Positions 1 through 12,600 of a stretch of 64,000 nt of DNA are shown in pieces. Under the pieces are notes generated by a model. The model did not search any database, was not told the origin of the DNA, and saw nothing but the letters and a program-made list of their open reading frames with translations. Origin of the DNA: Hyposmocoma kahamanoa (lineage: Eukaryota > Arthropoda > Insecta > Lepidoptera > Cosmopterigidae); NCBI RefSeq assembly GCF_003589595.1, contig NW_020654810.1, positions 22,614,056-22,678,055 of the forward strand. The letters are read 5' to 3'. How positions within the stretch are numbered: the first letter of the stretch is position 1; each line of letters starts with the position of its first letter. The position numbers and the translations under genes are program-made.

Positions 1-175
1 GGAATATTTTCTTCCAATTTAAATGTAACCAATATTGTGGTACCCTCTTTCAAACAAAAAAAGAATCATCGAAATCGGCTTGCAAAATTCGGATTAATCG
101 TTTAACATACACACTAAAAAAATACAGACGAATTGAAAATATCCACCTTTTTTGAAGTCGGCAAAAAAAGCTTAA
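1..175 (-). repeat. DF-1 repeat, copy 1 (cut by the window edge)
   Basis: ggaatattttcttccaattt...aatcatcgaaatcggcttgc...ccttttttgaagtcgg. DF-1 has short inverted ends AACCGAC(C/T)TCAAAA. Confidence 0.8.
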
Positions 176-807
176 AGCACACACAAACACAAATTTTTTT
201 TTTTTAATTTGGTTGTGAAACTCTCGTAAACTCGTGTCGCAAAATTCACTATGTTAATTATGTTATTTTACTCGAACATGTATTAATTGGAATTGTTCTT
301 ATTTCCAGCGAGATTCGGGTACGGTTGTGTTCTGTCTTTCACGTGAATGTCTTTGTTTTGCACTGTCTTTGTTGCTTTGTGGTTTACGTTCAACTGGCAT
401 ATTCATTGTATTGTATTCATATGAGCATGAGTTCAGAAGAAAACTTATATGCAGACAGCATTCTCGTGATTTTAATTTAAAACGCATGAAACGTCTTTTT
501 AAAGCACTATTATTGTAATTACTTATTTTCAAATAATATTGCACCTAAGTTTTTTAATGCATTTCATATTTTTTCTGTATTGAACTTAGTTATTATAATT
601 CCTTATTACACTTCCATTATGTAATATCATAGTTTTGTTTCTATTATTACTTAAATACCGAGGGATTTTTGCAATAGCGGCATTTCTCAAAAATATCTAA
701 GTCATTAATAAAATGTAAAAAACTAACAATCACTAAATCATTTTAACCAATGGAAAGCTCCGTGTCTTATTCGCAATAAATGTTAGTACAATTCTGAATA
801 CATACCG
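176..807. other. No gene seen
   Basis: AT-rich. Short ORFs on both strands at 299-544 have no family features; an apparent acceptor at about 309 leads into no recognisable protein. Confidence 0.5.
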
Positions 808-2073
808 CACTGGGTTACCTATCAATAGTTCGAAATGACATTTTCCAGAAATAACGTTTGCTCGAACTTTCATAACCTCGAAAGTAATTTTGAGAGGAAA
901 ATGTTTTTTCTTTTAAGAGGGAGCAGAGGAAAAAATCCTAATCTTCGATTTGATTTTAGAGGGGTAAATCCACTTTAAAGTTAAAAATAAAATATTAGTA
1001 ACTACACGAAATATTCAAGCACAGACGTTAATCAGAAACATAAAAGAATAAAGTTTCCTCGATAGATTAAAATCACGAAAACACGTCTAATTTTCACATT
1101 TTTCGATTTATTCTCGAAAAGTTATTAGGACAAAAATTAGATAATTAATTATATTTATGCATGATCGACTACTGTCATTAGGGATTTTTTTTTAATCCCT
1201 TTAATTTTAGACTTATTCCGCTAAAACGAATTTGGCACTTACGACATTTTTAATGCGCAAAAAGACTTCAAGCATATATTTGTTCACAAATTAGTCACTT
1301 TCACTCCGTTGAGGCGAAAGGACGTTGACAAAATTTGGGGCTGAGCTGTTTAATCGTCATCGTAAATTATCAATATTGATCGCTAATGGTCGAAGGTAAG
1401 TTTGTGAATTACCTACCTATGTTGAACGGTAAAATAAAAAATATTATTTTCGTGTGCATAAGCGCACTTAGAACTTACGAATTTTGATTTCATCAGTAAT
1501 AGGATTGGAAATTCACCGGTATAAAAGTGAAGGTCGTGCAGACGATTTTAGTTGTTATTATGTGCTTAATAACATTTAAATTGGTTTATTCCCGCTTTCG
1601 CGGGCTACTCGAATGATATGACGATACCATTTACATGTTTTACATTACATATTATAAATATATAATATTTGTAAAAGTGACGTATGATTTATGCTTTTTT
1701 TCCGATATATTCTGGAAACTGAATTTCTCGAATCTTTCCACAAAATTTATGAAAATTTAAGATATAAAACTTTGAGACGTCATAACTTATTACTAGATCC
1801 TAAAATCAAATCGAAGATTATTTTTCCTCTGCTCCCTCTTAAACCTTTTTTTTTTGTTAATCCGGGGGAATCTGCTTATAGATACCCCGGCCCCGCGGGC
1901 GCAGAGCCGGTAACTTAACCTAACCGAACCTAATCGTGCCTTTGCGATAAACATCCAAAATATCCTGAAAGAACAACGGTTTCGTTATAATTCGTTTTTC
2001 GATGTAATGAAAATTCGAACAAACGTTATTTCGGCAAAAATAAATTCGAGTTTGTGATAGGTTACCACTGCTA
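808..2073. mobile_element. Large foldback / long-TIR element, about 1.27 kb
   Basis: Left arm (808-962) and right arm (1797-2073) are inverted. For example agagggagcagaggaaaaa at about 915 pairs with ttttcctctgctccctctt at about 1825, and agaaataacgtttgctcgaa at about 849 pairs with ttcgaacaaacgttatttcg at about 2013. The outer ends cactgggttacctatca / gataggttaccactg suggest hAT-like termini, but no TSD is clear. No transposase seen. Confidence 0.7.
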
Positions 2074-3356
2074 TTACAATAGTGTTATAACTCAATCAAT
2101 CAATATGTGAAATTCAATATTATACTATTGACTATCTACAAGACAATAAAACTTTGTTAGAATATTGTAAAAAACAACGTAACTCAAAACGAGACAATTT
2201 TTTTAATTGTTTAGTTGTTTGTAATAAACTTTAACCTATACATATATTTTAATAATCTTTCACTGGAATAGAGTAATTCTGTTTCATTGATTCTGAAAAA
2301 ATACACTTTTTGAGTTAATACACTATGGTATTAACAGTGCGACACGTGCAATAAGTCCAAAATGAACTATTTTGATTTGGGCCACTCTCCTTGAAAGCTG
2401 CGATACATACATACACCTACATACCATCACGTCTCACAATAAGTTAGGTAGAGTCAATGGACATATACTCGCTACGCTCCTTCGATACTTCTTTCGCTTT
2501 CTCTACCTGCATCACTGTTTTCATACGCGCCTGCTTATTAGTACTTTTGGACTGGCCTTTTCTTAAAACCTACGCCGAGGTGGAAATGTGAGGAAAGGCG
2601 ATCCTTCCTTGTGATTCTCTCCACGATCGCTCTACAAATTCGCTTAATTATTCTAACGTCGTTTTCATATGACCCAACTATCGAAGTATTCTCTTTTCTA
2701 TTCGAGTCACTACATCATCTTTTACACCACAACCCTCTCTTATTACGCAGCTATCTATTATCTATATACTACTCGTACTATCTATTATCCTCATTATGTC
2801 CATAACAAACTTGCAAAAAGAGTTATTCACTGTACACAAGTACCAATGTTCAAAGAGCTCAGGTTCAAACTACACTTTTTTGGTTGAATTTGCTGGTCGT
2901 CTGGTTATTTTATATTTTTGTGGTTCTCTTTATTGCTTTTTTATTATTTTTAGACTTTTTGCTTCACCTTAACGTCAAAGTAATATATAATAATTGAAAA
3001 GTGATACATCGCAAAAATAAAACTCTTTTTTGCTCAATTCGCACGATGAAATCGACACAATCACACAACAAAAAAGTATTTTTTTGTGAAGTGGCCATTA
3101 AAGTTTCTAAAACTAAGTTTCAATTTGAAAACGCAAGAATAGTTTTATTTTGATTTCATATAAATATTAAGGTTTGTTATGTGTCTTCTTAAATTCTAAA
3201 AATTGTAATACTGGCTGTTTAATTGTTACAATACACGTACATAGGGATCGGTATCATAATTGTATCTTCAAAAAGGTACCATTGACATCTTTAAGATGTA
3301 TCACCTAACCTCTTGCACTTATCGTCGCTGCTGGCTAAAGCTCAAAGAACTCTATT
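2074..3356. other. No gene seen
   Basis: AT-rich, with overlapping short ORFs at 2372-2887 that lack domains or splice support. Confidence 0.5.
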
Positions 3357-3555
3357 TTGTTTTTTTATAATACCAAGTGACGGGACGAATAAGTCGTGCG
3401 CCTGGTGGTAAGCGACACGCCTGTCCATAACAGTTGCAGTGCCACTCAGAGCTCTTAATCACAAATCTGAGGGGCATTTCCACTGCACCTGTCGTCCTGT
3501 GACACAAGTTGATAAATTCCTTACCCTTTGTAACTCTTTCACAAGGAGCTCTATC
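3357..3555 (-). mobile_element. SINE-a copy 1 (internal deletion)
   Basis: Retroposon ending (sense) in cgtcccgtcacttggtattataaaaaaa; here antisense with the T-run at the left. The part between the ttgacaag and ctctttcacaag blocks is deleted. Confidence 0.8.
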
Positions 3556-5644
3556 TGCTAGCTGGAATACAAGAAGAATTCAAATAACATCCCGTGTATT
3601 TAGCTGCCTCTACTAGCAATCGTCTTTATTTCTATCTTCTGAATACATGTAAGATTGCTAGTAAAGTAAAATAGGCCTGTTCAGTGTACTTTAATGACCC
3701 GTTCGACCTCTATAGAGCCTTGCCTTGCTAATGACTGCGTTAAGTTTGCGCTATTGTACCTTCGCTTATTAAAGTATAGTCATGGGACAACTATAGTATT
3801 TTCATACTCGACATATACTTAAATTGGATTACTAACTGGGTTTTTGTCAGTTAGTTTTCTCTACCTAATTTTGGAGGTAATTTTCATTATTTAAATATTC
3901 CAATATTAAATAGTGCTTCATGATAATATTGCACAATATTTGAATAATAGAAATTGCCACCATAATTAGGTATATATAAGTGACGTGAAAATTACCCAGC
4001 TACTAGTGGCGAGGGGTCCATGTAACACGATGCTTATAATGTATATTATCAGCAAAATTGAGCCTTCACATGCCGAAGACCTTTTGTTGAACTTTTGTTG
4101 TGAAAAGTTTTTGTTTTATTCATTGTTTTATTTATATATTCATTGCCACTGGTGATCATATGGGGATTATATGGACCCCGTCAAGCCACTTCACTTAACA
4201 ATTTCAGATAGATACTTATGATTACTTACAGAACAAAAATAAGGTACATCCAACTATAATTTATTAATTATATATATTATTTTTTTTGTAAAAAATAATT
4301 TCTTTTTTAATTCGTTATCAGAGTATTTCTCGAGTTTAATCAGTTCCATCTGGCAAGATCTTTCAATGGAAACAAACAACTTTCATATCACTTTTAGGTT
4401 GAATTTTAGTTGTAACTATCAAATATCTATTATCAAATTATGTTACCAAATATTGTTTTCATATATTTATTTACTCTTACATATTTTTAATGATTTGACA
4501 AATATAATGTTCCAATCTCTTTACAACATTCATATAATAAATGTTTAATATTGTCATTACCCAGTATTGTAATATACTCAAACCCCACGTGGCTAAGTAA
4601 CAACTTACAAAGGAAACAAAACAACTTTAGACGCTATACTATACACTATGTATGTACTTAAGTGACACAAATATCACTTAACCTATACTAGGTACACGAC
4701 CCCATCACTAGCAACGACTCTAAGCGCAATAATCGGCAGTGAACGTTTAACGCGCTCGCGTGGCGCACGCGCAGCCTTCACAATATATTTAAAATAAAAC
4801 ATCGTACTTTCGTACTGTTAACTGTAACTATAATTATTTTTATATTTATCACTTGTTGTTAAATGTTTAATTGTGTTTTGTTATGACTAATGAATTTTCC
4901 GTACTTATGGGCCGTAAGTGATGTTCAATAATTATCTTAGTTGAAAAGGATGATCTCACTTGTTTAAAATGAATAGATATTATGAACTTTGTGCAATTGC
5001 ACGTTTCGTCATTGTCATTGTTGCATTGTCACGCGCTTTGTGTGCGGTACCCAGCCGTTTTTGTTGTGCAGGACAACATCATACGTTTATTTTCTACTGT
5101 ACAAAGCAGAAACAGTACCTATTGTAAATGACAATAATATTTATATAAATAACAATTATACCAAAGTACCTATTGCTCACAATAGTTTCCGGTTCATAAA
5201 GATTATTGTAAACTTCATCATTAACATTACAAATGTAACCAGGGAAATATCTTAAGATCAACTTATAAATTTACTTTGCTCTTTATAGCATCATTTTCCT
5301 TGAGCAAAGCAATTTGCAGGGTATTCAATGTAAGAACTACATACAATGTCGTGATTAAAACAACCATAAATTATACAATTCATAATGTGTTTCATATAGA
5401 CATGTGTGCACTTGAAGCTCAAGAACGCAGGTTTAGCTTTTGGCGTTTAATCACCTGGTTTTTGCATTAACATTCTCATTCTTAATACAAATGCCTTCTT
5501 ATTTCAATTACACCAGTATCTTCACACTATTTTCTTTATGTACGTTCTCTATAATGACTTACATTTATAAAACTAATAGCCTATTTAATTTGTATTAATA
5601 GACTTAACTTACAACACTTATAATTATTAAATAAATATCGAGCA
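3556..5644. other. No gene seen apart from the CpG patch
   Basis: AT-rich. ORFs at 4366-5470 are short and unrecognised. Any upstream Exn exon here escaped detection. Confidence 0.45.
4726..4785. repeat. CpG-rich patch shared with 7497-7560
   Basis: taatcggcagtgaacg...cacgcgcagcct here and taatcggcgaaccgcg...cacgcgcagcct at 7501-7555. Both stand out from the AT-rich surroundings. Confidence 0.5.
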
Positions 5645-5755
5645 CTTTAGAAAAAAACCACTTCTATCTGGTTGGAATCGAACCAACGTTTCCCAGCAAA
5701 CCATGCCAGACGCTATGCCAACTAAGCCACGGAACGAACTGTAGCTATAACCCAA
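5645..5755 (-). mobile_element. SINE-c copy 1 (tRNA-derived)
   Basis: On minus: A box within ccgtggcttagttggcatag, B box GGTTCGATTCC (here ggttggaatcgaaccaacg on +), then the catctggttgg junction. Confidence 0.8.
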
Positions 5756-6154
5756 TCTAATACGGTCATTTTGCAAGGGTTGATACATTTTATTGCCGTA
5801 TTTTTCAATAATGCAATGTGCAAGTTTCGATATTTTGCGTAAAACACAAATCGAGTCGGACACTGGCACTTATAAAAGCGGTACGTCGCTCCGGGAATCG
5901 GGAAGTCGACTGACTTCTATAATCGATATCTGATCGATAACTGTGTTATAACTGTTATAACGGTGTTATCGATCTATGTGTAATTTTTATCAATAAATCG
6001 GGTGTTAGGAAAATTAGTTTTTTTTTTAAAAGACAAATTCTAACGGCCGCCTTACAGAACGAACGGATGTTACGAAACTTTCCATGTGTTTGTTGCAGAT
6101 CTTCATATTGTTTTTTAACGACTTTTTTGCCGTAGAAGAATTAGAAAAATTCCT

Positions 6155-6312
6155 GAGGTCCGTTGGTTCGTTCTGTGACTTAATTGGCATAGCGCCTAGC
6201 ACTATTTGCTGGGAAACGTTGGTTCGAATCCAACCGGATCGAAGTTAATAATTTCTGAAGTGTTAGTTTTGTTTAATAATTATAACAAACTAGTGGAGTA
6301 ATTTCAATAAAA
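6155..6312 (+). mobile_element. SINE-c copy 2
   Basis: gttctgtgacttaattggca...tagcgcctagcac...gaaacgttggttcgaatcca, then body ending ataattataacaaactagtg gagtaatttcaataaaac. Ends 239 nt before Exn exon A. Confidence 0.85.
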
Positions 6313-6551
6313 CTTAATTAGAAAACTTATATATTTCAATATCAGTAATGGTGTCGGCATAAAGCAGAAGCAGAAATAAACTTAAAGAGCAATGTTAAGT
6401 AGTTCAACATAATTTAATAACAAAATCAATAAAAAGTGTAACTCCCATAAATTGACAGAATTCTCTCTTCGATCTTTGTGTTAATATTGTTCAAGAAAAG
6501 CCAGAACCTAAAAAAATACTTTTATTTAACAAAGAACTGTTGATTACACAG

Positions 6552-6672
6552 AATTGAAGCGATTGCTGCCAACATTGCCACTCACGCGCAAGGAGAAGTC
6601 GCGCTCACGCACCTCGTGGTACGCTGACTGCAACTCCGACACCGCCTCCACGCACACCTCCACAGCCTCCTG
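6552..6672 (+). CDS. Exn: Exn exon A (first visible)
   Basis: Acceptor ttacacag, donor TG/gtaagt. Two bases complete an earlier codon, then 39 codons rich in Arg, Ser and Thr ([19 protein letters not shown]). Phase 2 out joins exon B to make Trp40. Exon is GC-rich against AT-rich flanks. N-terminal region of unknown fold; its assignment rests on the phase match and the codon bias. Confidence 0.75.
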
Positions 6673-9600
6673 GTAAGTTTGCCTCCGGCACGAGCCTCTT
6701 TACACCATTCCGCGCGGTAAAACCGACCTTCATAATAGATAGATAGATAACTCATTTATTTGCTGAATCTCGGACTCACGGTACCTATATTAAAAGCTTA
6801 AGACATAGGTACAATACAAAAACTCAAACCGAGAAAATTAATATTTAAAGAAACAAAATGATAAATATGTTTTACATTTGAATATAAATTTAAATATACT
6901 TTTCTCTTGCGGTAACTTCATACCTTATCCACTCAGGGAAAAATTGGCAGTAGTAACAGATTAGCCTTTTTTAACCGACTTCAAAAAAAGAAGGAGGTTC
7001 TGCAATTCGACTGTTTTTATGTCTGTTACGCGATAACTTTAGCATTTGTGAACCGATTTTGACAATTCTTTTCTTGTTACAAAGAGGGGTACCTCAGCAT
7101 TGGTCCTATTTAAATTTATTTGAAGAAAATATTCCACCTTTAAGGGTGGACCTGAATAAAACGCGAACTTTTGAGGTCGGTTTTTTATTACTGATCACGA
7201 CCAGTCGAATTACGCCTACCAATACGTAAATTTTTTTTAAGTGTCACATTGTACTTTCAATGAACAGCGGCAGAATGGTAGAGATAAAAAATGTTTAGGT
7301 TTTCGGGTAAAGCCTGAAGTGTTGCCTACATTGTGTCGAGGTATAGAGTTGAGTGTACTGTGTTAAAAAAAAGAACCTAACTCAGCATTATGCCGCAGAT
7401 TAAATGGGTCTTTTACAAACAGTCGAATAATAACATATTTCTCTACGCAATGAGGCGAGTACACTCCCAATTTTCGTTACATTGCTCTATGACGTCGCAC
7501 ATTAATCGGCGAACCGCGCGCGCGCCGGCGCAAAAATGACTCACGCGCAGCCTGTTCCGCGAGCCACCGTTACCTTTGGTGCAATGTATAAGCGAAAGCG
7601 ATTGAATCACAAAGCTCGCTAAAACCGAATCGGAATCTAGGAAATTCCCTGTGCTATGATTACTAGACAGTGAAATTGTTTGTGAGACACTATCTGGAAC
7701 ATCCAGACCAGAAATAATCTAGAAAAGTTTTCAAGTTGATCCTACCGGGAAACAACCCTTCATCTAGCACATACAGTGCAAACTCTTGGGCCACCGCGCG
7801 CGAAAAAAATAACTTCATTCAGTGTAACAAATGACAATCATTCCTAAATCGAAAAACGATGTATGTAGTGCAGTAGAGCTTCTTACGAAAGAGTTCATCC
7901 GGGGAAGTACTGCCACCTTACCTATTTCTGCCGCTGAGCAGTAACGTGAGCATCATTACGTTCCGGTTTTGAAGGTTAAGTTAAGAAGCAGTTATTTTCA
8001 CAAGCCTCCGTACATTTAATGTTGGGTGGTTTCAATTTGTTTTGTCGGAGCCAACATGTAGTACCACGAACATTTTGTATACGTGTTTGGTTAGGTAGTA
8101 TTTTGATTTATCTTTCTAGGCTTTGTTTATTGTTATTAAGTGTTTTCTTGTGGTATTGTTTTTCTAATGGGGCTGACATGTTCAATAACGATAAAAAATA
8201 AAGAGGAAAAGAAACCTTAATTAAGATAAAAAAGTTAATGTTAAATCACCAATATCGAGAAGTAAGAAGTCTAGTTAAGTTTATAACCTGGCTCGATCAT
8301 CGTAGTGTAACATTGTAGCTTACGCTTTGTTTACATAGTCATCATGTGTCAGGTCTCATCGGCATAATTCACAAATCACAATGTAGTGTCACACTGTCGA
8401 TCAACCGAAGAGGTGTGTTGAAGTGTTAAATAGGCTCGTTAAAAGAATAACAATAAATAAATAAATAAACCACACTGCACACCAAAAATTATCATTATCG
8501 GTTAAAAATTAAGTATTCATATACTGTGGTTTGTGGTTTGGTTATACGTTAAATATTGTTCTGCCGGCAATCTGACCGAAAATTTTTGGCGTAAATAAAT
8601 TTACTTTATAATAACTTTTGCGTCAAAGTAGATATGCTTTGAGGTGTAGAAAATCTTATAATTTTGGTTGATTGAACTTAAAAGGTATTTGATTCATTTG
8701 GTGTCAGGCTGGAAGATTTGTAGTGGTTCTGTTGAGCTTAAAGATATTTTTTTTATGATAACCAACTAACGGGACGAACGAGGTGTGAGCCTGATGGTAA
8801 GCAACACGTCGATATATAATAATACGCCGCACTAGGGAAACCCTGTATCGCGGATGCCATGGACACACAAAGACAACCACAAATTACTCCTAAACTCACG
8901 AGGAAAATAAATGTAGGCCATAGGAAATTCTCAGGTTTGATGTTTTATTTCTATATGTATTAGCTATTAAAGTTTCACAATGGCAATTGATATGGAATAC
9001 TTGATTAGTGCCCTGTTTTTGATTTGTCTTGTTATACTAGGAGACTTTTGTCTCCAATATTTTGTCAACACGTACTCTGTGTAGAAATTTTATGATATTT
9101 TGTATTTCGAGTTGAATTTGTATTCTTTTGAGAAATAAACAAATATTTCTCCCAGCCCGGGAATCGAACGCAGGACCTCTGCCAGACCAGCATGTTAACC
9201 GTTCGATACCGAAGGTAGTTAAAAATATCCATAACAGGCAATGCCAACTTTAAATCGCAAAGATTTGAGGGTCACTGCCACTGCGCCCTTCACCCTGAAA
9301 CAATAGAATAGAATAGAATAGAATAGAATAGAATAGAATCGTTTATTTCATGTTATCAATGTCACAATATTACAATTGGAAATACAATGTCAAGGGATAA
9401 CTATGATCGTCAGTAATAAAATTATAATAATAATAATTAATATAAAATAAAGTAGTATAACTACTGCTTGTCGAATAAAATAAAATTAAAATTGTTTCAA
9501 AAGAAACTCATCGACACTGTACAATTCAATATCCAATAAAAGGTTTTTTAGTCGGGTACAAAACGTTTCATCGTTTCTAACACTTTTCAGGTCTGTGGGT

Positions 9601-12600
9601 AGATGTTCGTAGAATCGGGGACCTATTACCCGCGGATTTCTAGTTGCAAGTTCGGTACGGTGGGCAACGGATTTTAGTGTTCCCGCGTTTCGTAATGCTC
9701 GGCCTCCGTCCGTGCGTCGCTCATAAGTAGCCAAGTTTTGACGCGCATAAACTATTATATCATAAATATATTGTGAGTACATGGTCATTATATTGTATTT
9801 CTTAAAAAGGTTTCTGCAGGTCTGACCATTTTTTATGCCTACTATTGTTCTTAGTACACGTTTTTGAAGAATAAATACCCTAATCGACTCAGTTGAATTA
9901 CCCCACAGTGTGATGCCATAAGACATCAACGAATGAAAATATGCATAATACGTCTGCCTCAATACCACATTGGAGACAAGAGGACGCAGTTTCCTCAGTG
10001 CGTATGCAGTTTAAAATACAACATAATAGCTATTTAAATTACAGGCACATGTCAACATAAGTTGACATGTGCCTGTAATTTAAATAGCACCTCTACCCTT
10101 CAAAACCGAAACGCAGTAATGCGCACATTACTGATTGGCGGCAGAAAAAGTAAGGTGGCAATAGTTGCCTGGACGAACTCTTTCACAAAGAGCTTTACAA
10201 AACATGTACTCAAATATTTTATATGCCCGTAAAAATATACATAATTTCAATAAGAAAGAAGATATCCACAATATTAACCTTAGAGCTAAGTCCAAGGTCA
10301 TGGTACCACGATTTCGTTTAACAAAGGTAAACGACTCTTTTATGGGGAACTGTATACGTTTTTACAATAAGATTCCGGAGCATATATTAAAATTATCATT
10401 TCCTAAGTTTAAAAACTGCATCAAAAATATTTTGATTGAAAAGTCATATTACAAAATTGAAGACTACGTGTTAGATAAAGATATATGGAAATACGGCACC
10501 AGAATCTACACAAAGTTGATTCAAAGTGAATTCCATAGCGCTTAAGTTTATTTGAAAAGAGCAATCCCTAGAGTTTCTTGCTCATTCTTCTCAGGGAAAT
10601 CAGCGTAGTGAATGAGCTGTAGTTTAATGTAAATGTGACGTTTCCAAGCATTGACTTACAAATAAATGGACGACGGGTCTAATACAAAAACCACGAAAAA
10701 AATGTCCCAAGTCAACCTATTTAAACGTAGTGACATGTAAAGGAATATGAAAAAGCTAAAACGTTGAATTTAAATTGTAATGTCATCGCAGTACTGTCTA
10801 ATTTTGCTTGCTTCGCTGTCAGTCGAACAAACGAAGACTAAAGCGTGAATGACGCTCTGTAAACGATTTTAACGCCCTATAAGTTCGGACACTTTTTAGC
10901 GCGGACCCGACGTCCATATAATTGTAAGTCAATGTTTCCAAGTGTAAATTTATTTTGCCTATGGAATAAATGATCTTTGACTTTGACTGCTACTAAAGTG
11001 ACTTAGAAGCATTAATGAAGTATAAACGAAGTTAAAGAGATTGGTTTCATTATGCATATATTAAATTTTGAGATCATAAGTGGTAAAAGAAATCGCTAAA
11101 GTCGCTAAACTCGTAACACTCACCAAAAACGTGTTTTGGGTGCCACTACGGATATTAAGAAATGTTATAATAAAACCGTTGAAAAGTCTGTTGTGATGAA
11201 GTGGGAAACCAAACTGAGAATGTCCTTAAAATATAGGCCGGTCGAAAGTTTTTTTTTTATAATATCAAGTGACGGGACGAACAAGTCGTGCGCCTGATGG
11301 TAAGCTACACGTCTCTCCATAACAGTTGCAGTGCCACTCAGAACTTTAAATCGCAAAGATGTGAGGGGCACTATCACTGCACCCGTCACCCTGAGACGTA
11401 AGTTGACAAGTCCCATGTGCCTGTAATTTACCAGCACCATTCAAAACCGGAACCCAATAATGCTGACATTACTGCTTGGCGGTAGAAATGGGTAATGTGG
11501 CAGTACTTCCCTGAACGAACTCTTTCACAAGGAACCTCTACTGTCCCTTGAAAGTAACCAAGCCCCAGTGTCACCACGATCGTACAGCCCGCAACACGTG
11601 TGTGTTAATGTAAAACATTTTGTGAAAGTTCCAAGGCGATAGTGAATTAATTATGGATTTTCCAATGCCATTCGATACAAATATAGTATCAAATTAATCG
11701 ATACAATCAGCAGGTATACAGTGACCTAGTTTTTCGTCTAAAGTACAGTCACATGCATTAATATCGGCCCTTTCGTTACTAATTGCCGTTACGGTTATAC
11801 TCAAGTTTGAAAAGCGAAGAATCTGCATTAATTATGAAGTATTTGAATATATTTTAAATAATTAATAAATAAATATACATTAGACAACATCATATACGTA
11901 GCTCCGATCCCAAAGTAAGTAAATAAACTTGTATTATGGGAATCGGAAACAACGACGGTACCACAAACACCCAGACCCGAGACGCTATAGAAAAGTTAAT
12001 TTTTTCTACATTGACCCAGCCGGGGATCGAACCCGGGGCCTCAGAAATGGCGACACCATCAGAACCGGTGTGCAAAGCATCCGACGTCGTGTTATGGAAA
12101 TGGAAAACAACGACGGTAATTTATTGATGAAAATGTGCCGAACGGAAACGACATCGCCTTGAAGAATTTTCCTTATGCTAATTATGACTACTATTCAAGC
12201 GTAAAACGATAAGTACCTACCTATTATATAGCAAAATTTATATGCGATTTTCATTGGCAATGCCTTCATATCAGCCAGAAGTAATAAACTTAATTAAAAT
12301 TCACTTTCGTACTCAATAACAAAAGAAGATCTAATTTTAGTTTCGAACTGTAATATTTTTACAACTTCCAAATTTGTTCTTGAAATAATCTCATTACAGA
12401 GTACTAAAAAAACCGACATCAAAAGTCATTCATCCCCTGGTTTGCCACCTTTAGGGGTGGAATATTTTCTTCAAATGGGACCACTATTGAGGTACCCTCT
12501 TTCCAATAAAAAAAAAGAATAACCAATATCGGTTCACAAATAGCGGAGTTATCGCGTAACATATATACAAAAAAAAAGAAAAAACATACATTTTCTTTTG

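Noticed and set aside
1905..1935. Telomere-like TTAGG repeats (taacctaacc)
   Set aside because: Only two or three imperfect units; no array.
8019..8201. Hydrophobic 60-codon ORF as a membrane protein
   Set aside because: No start context, splice sites or family match; AT-rich intronic background can produce such ORFs.
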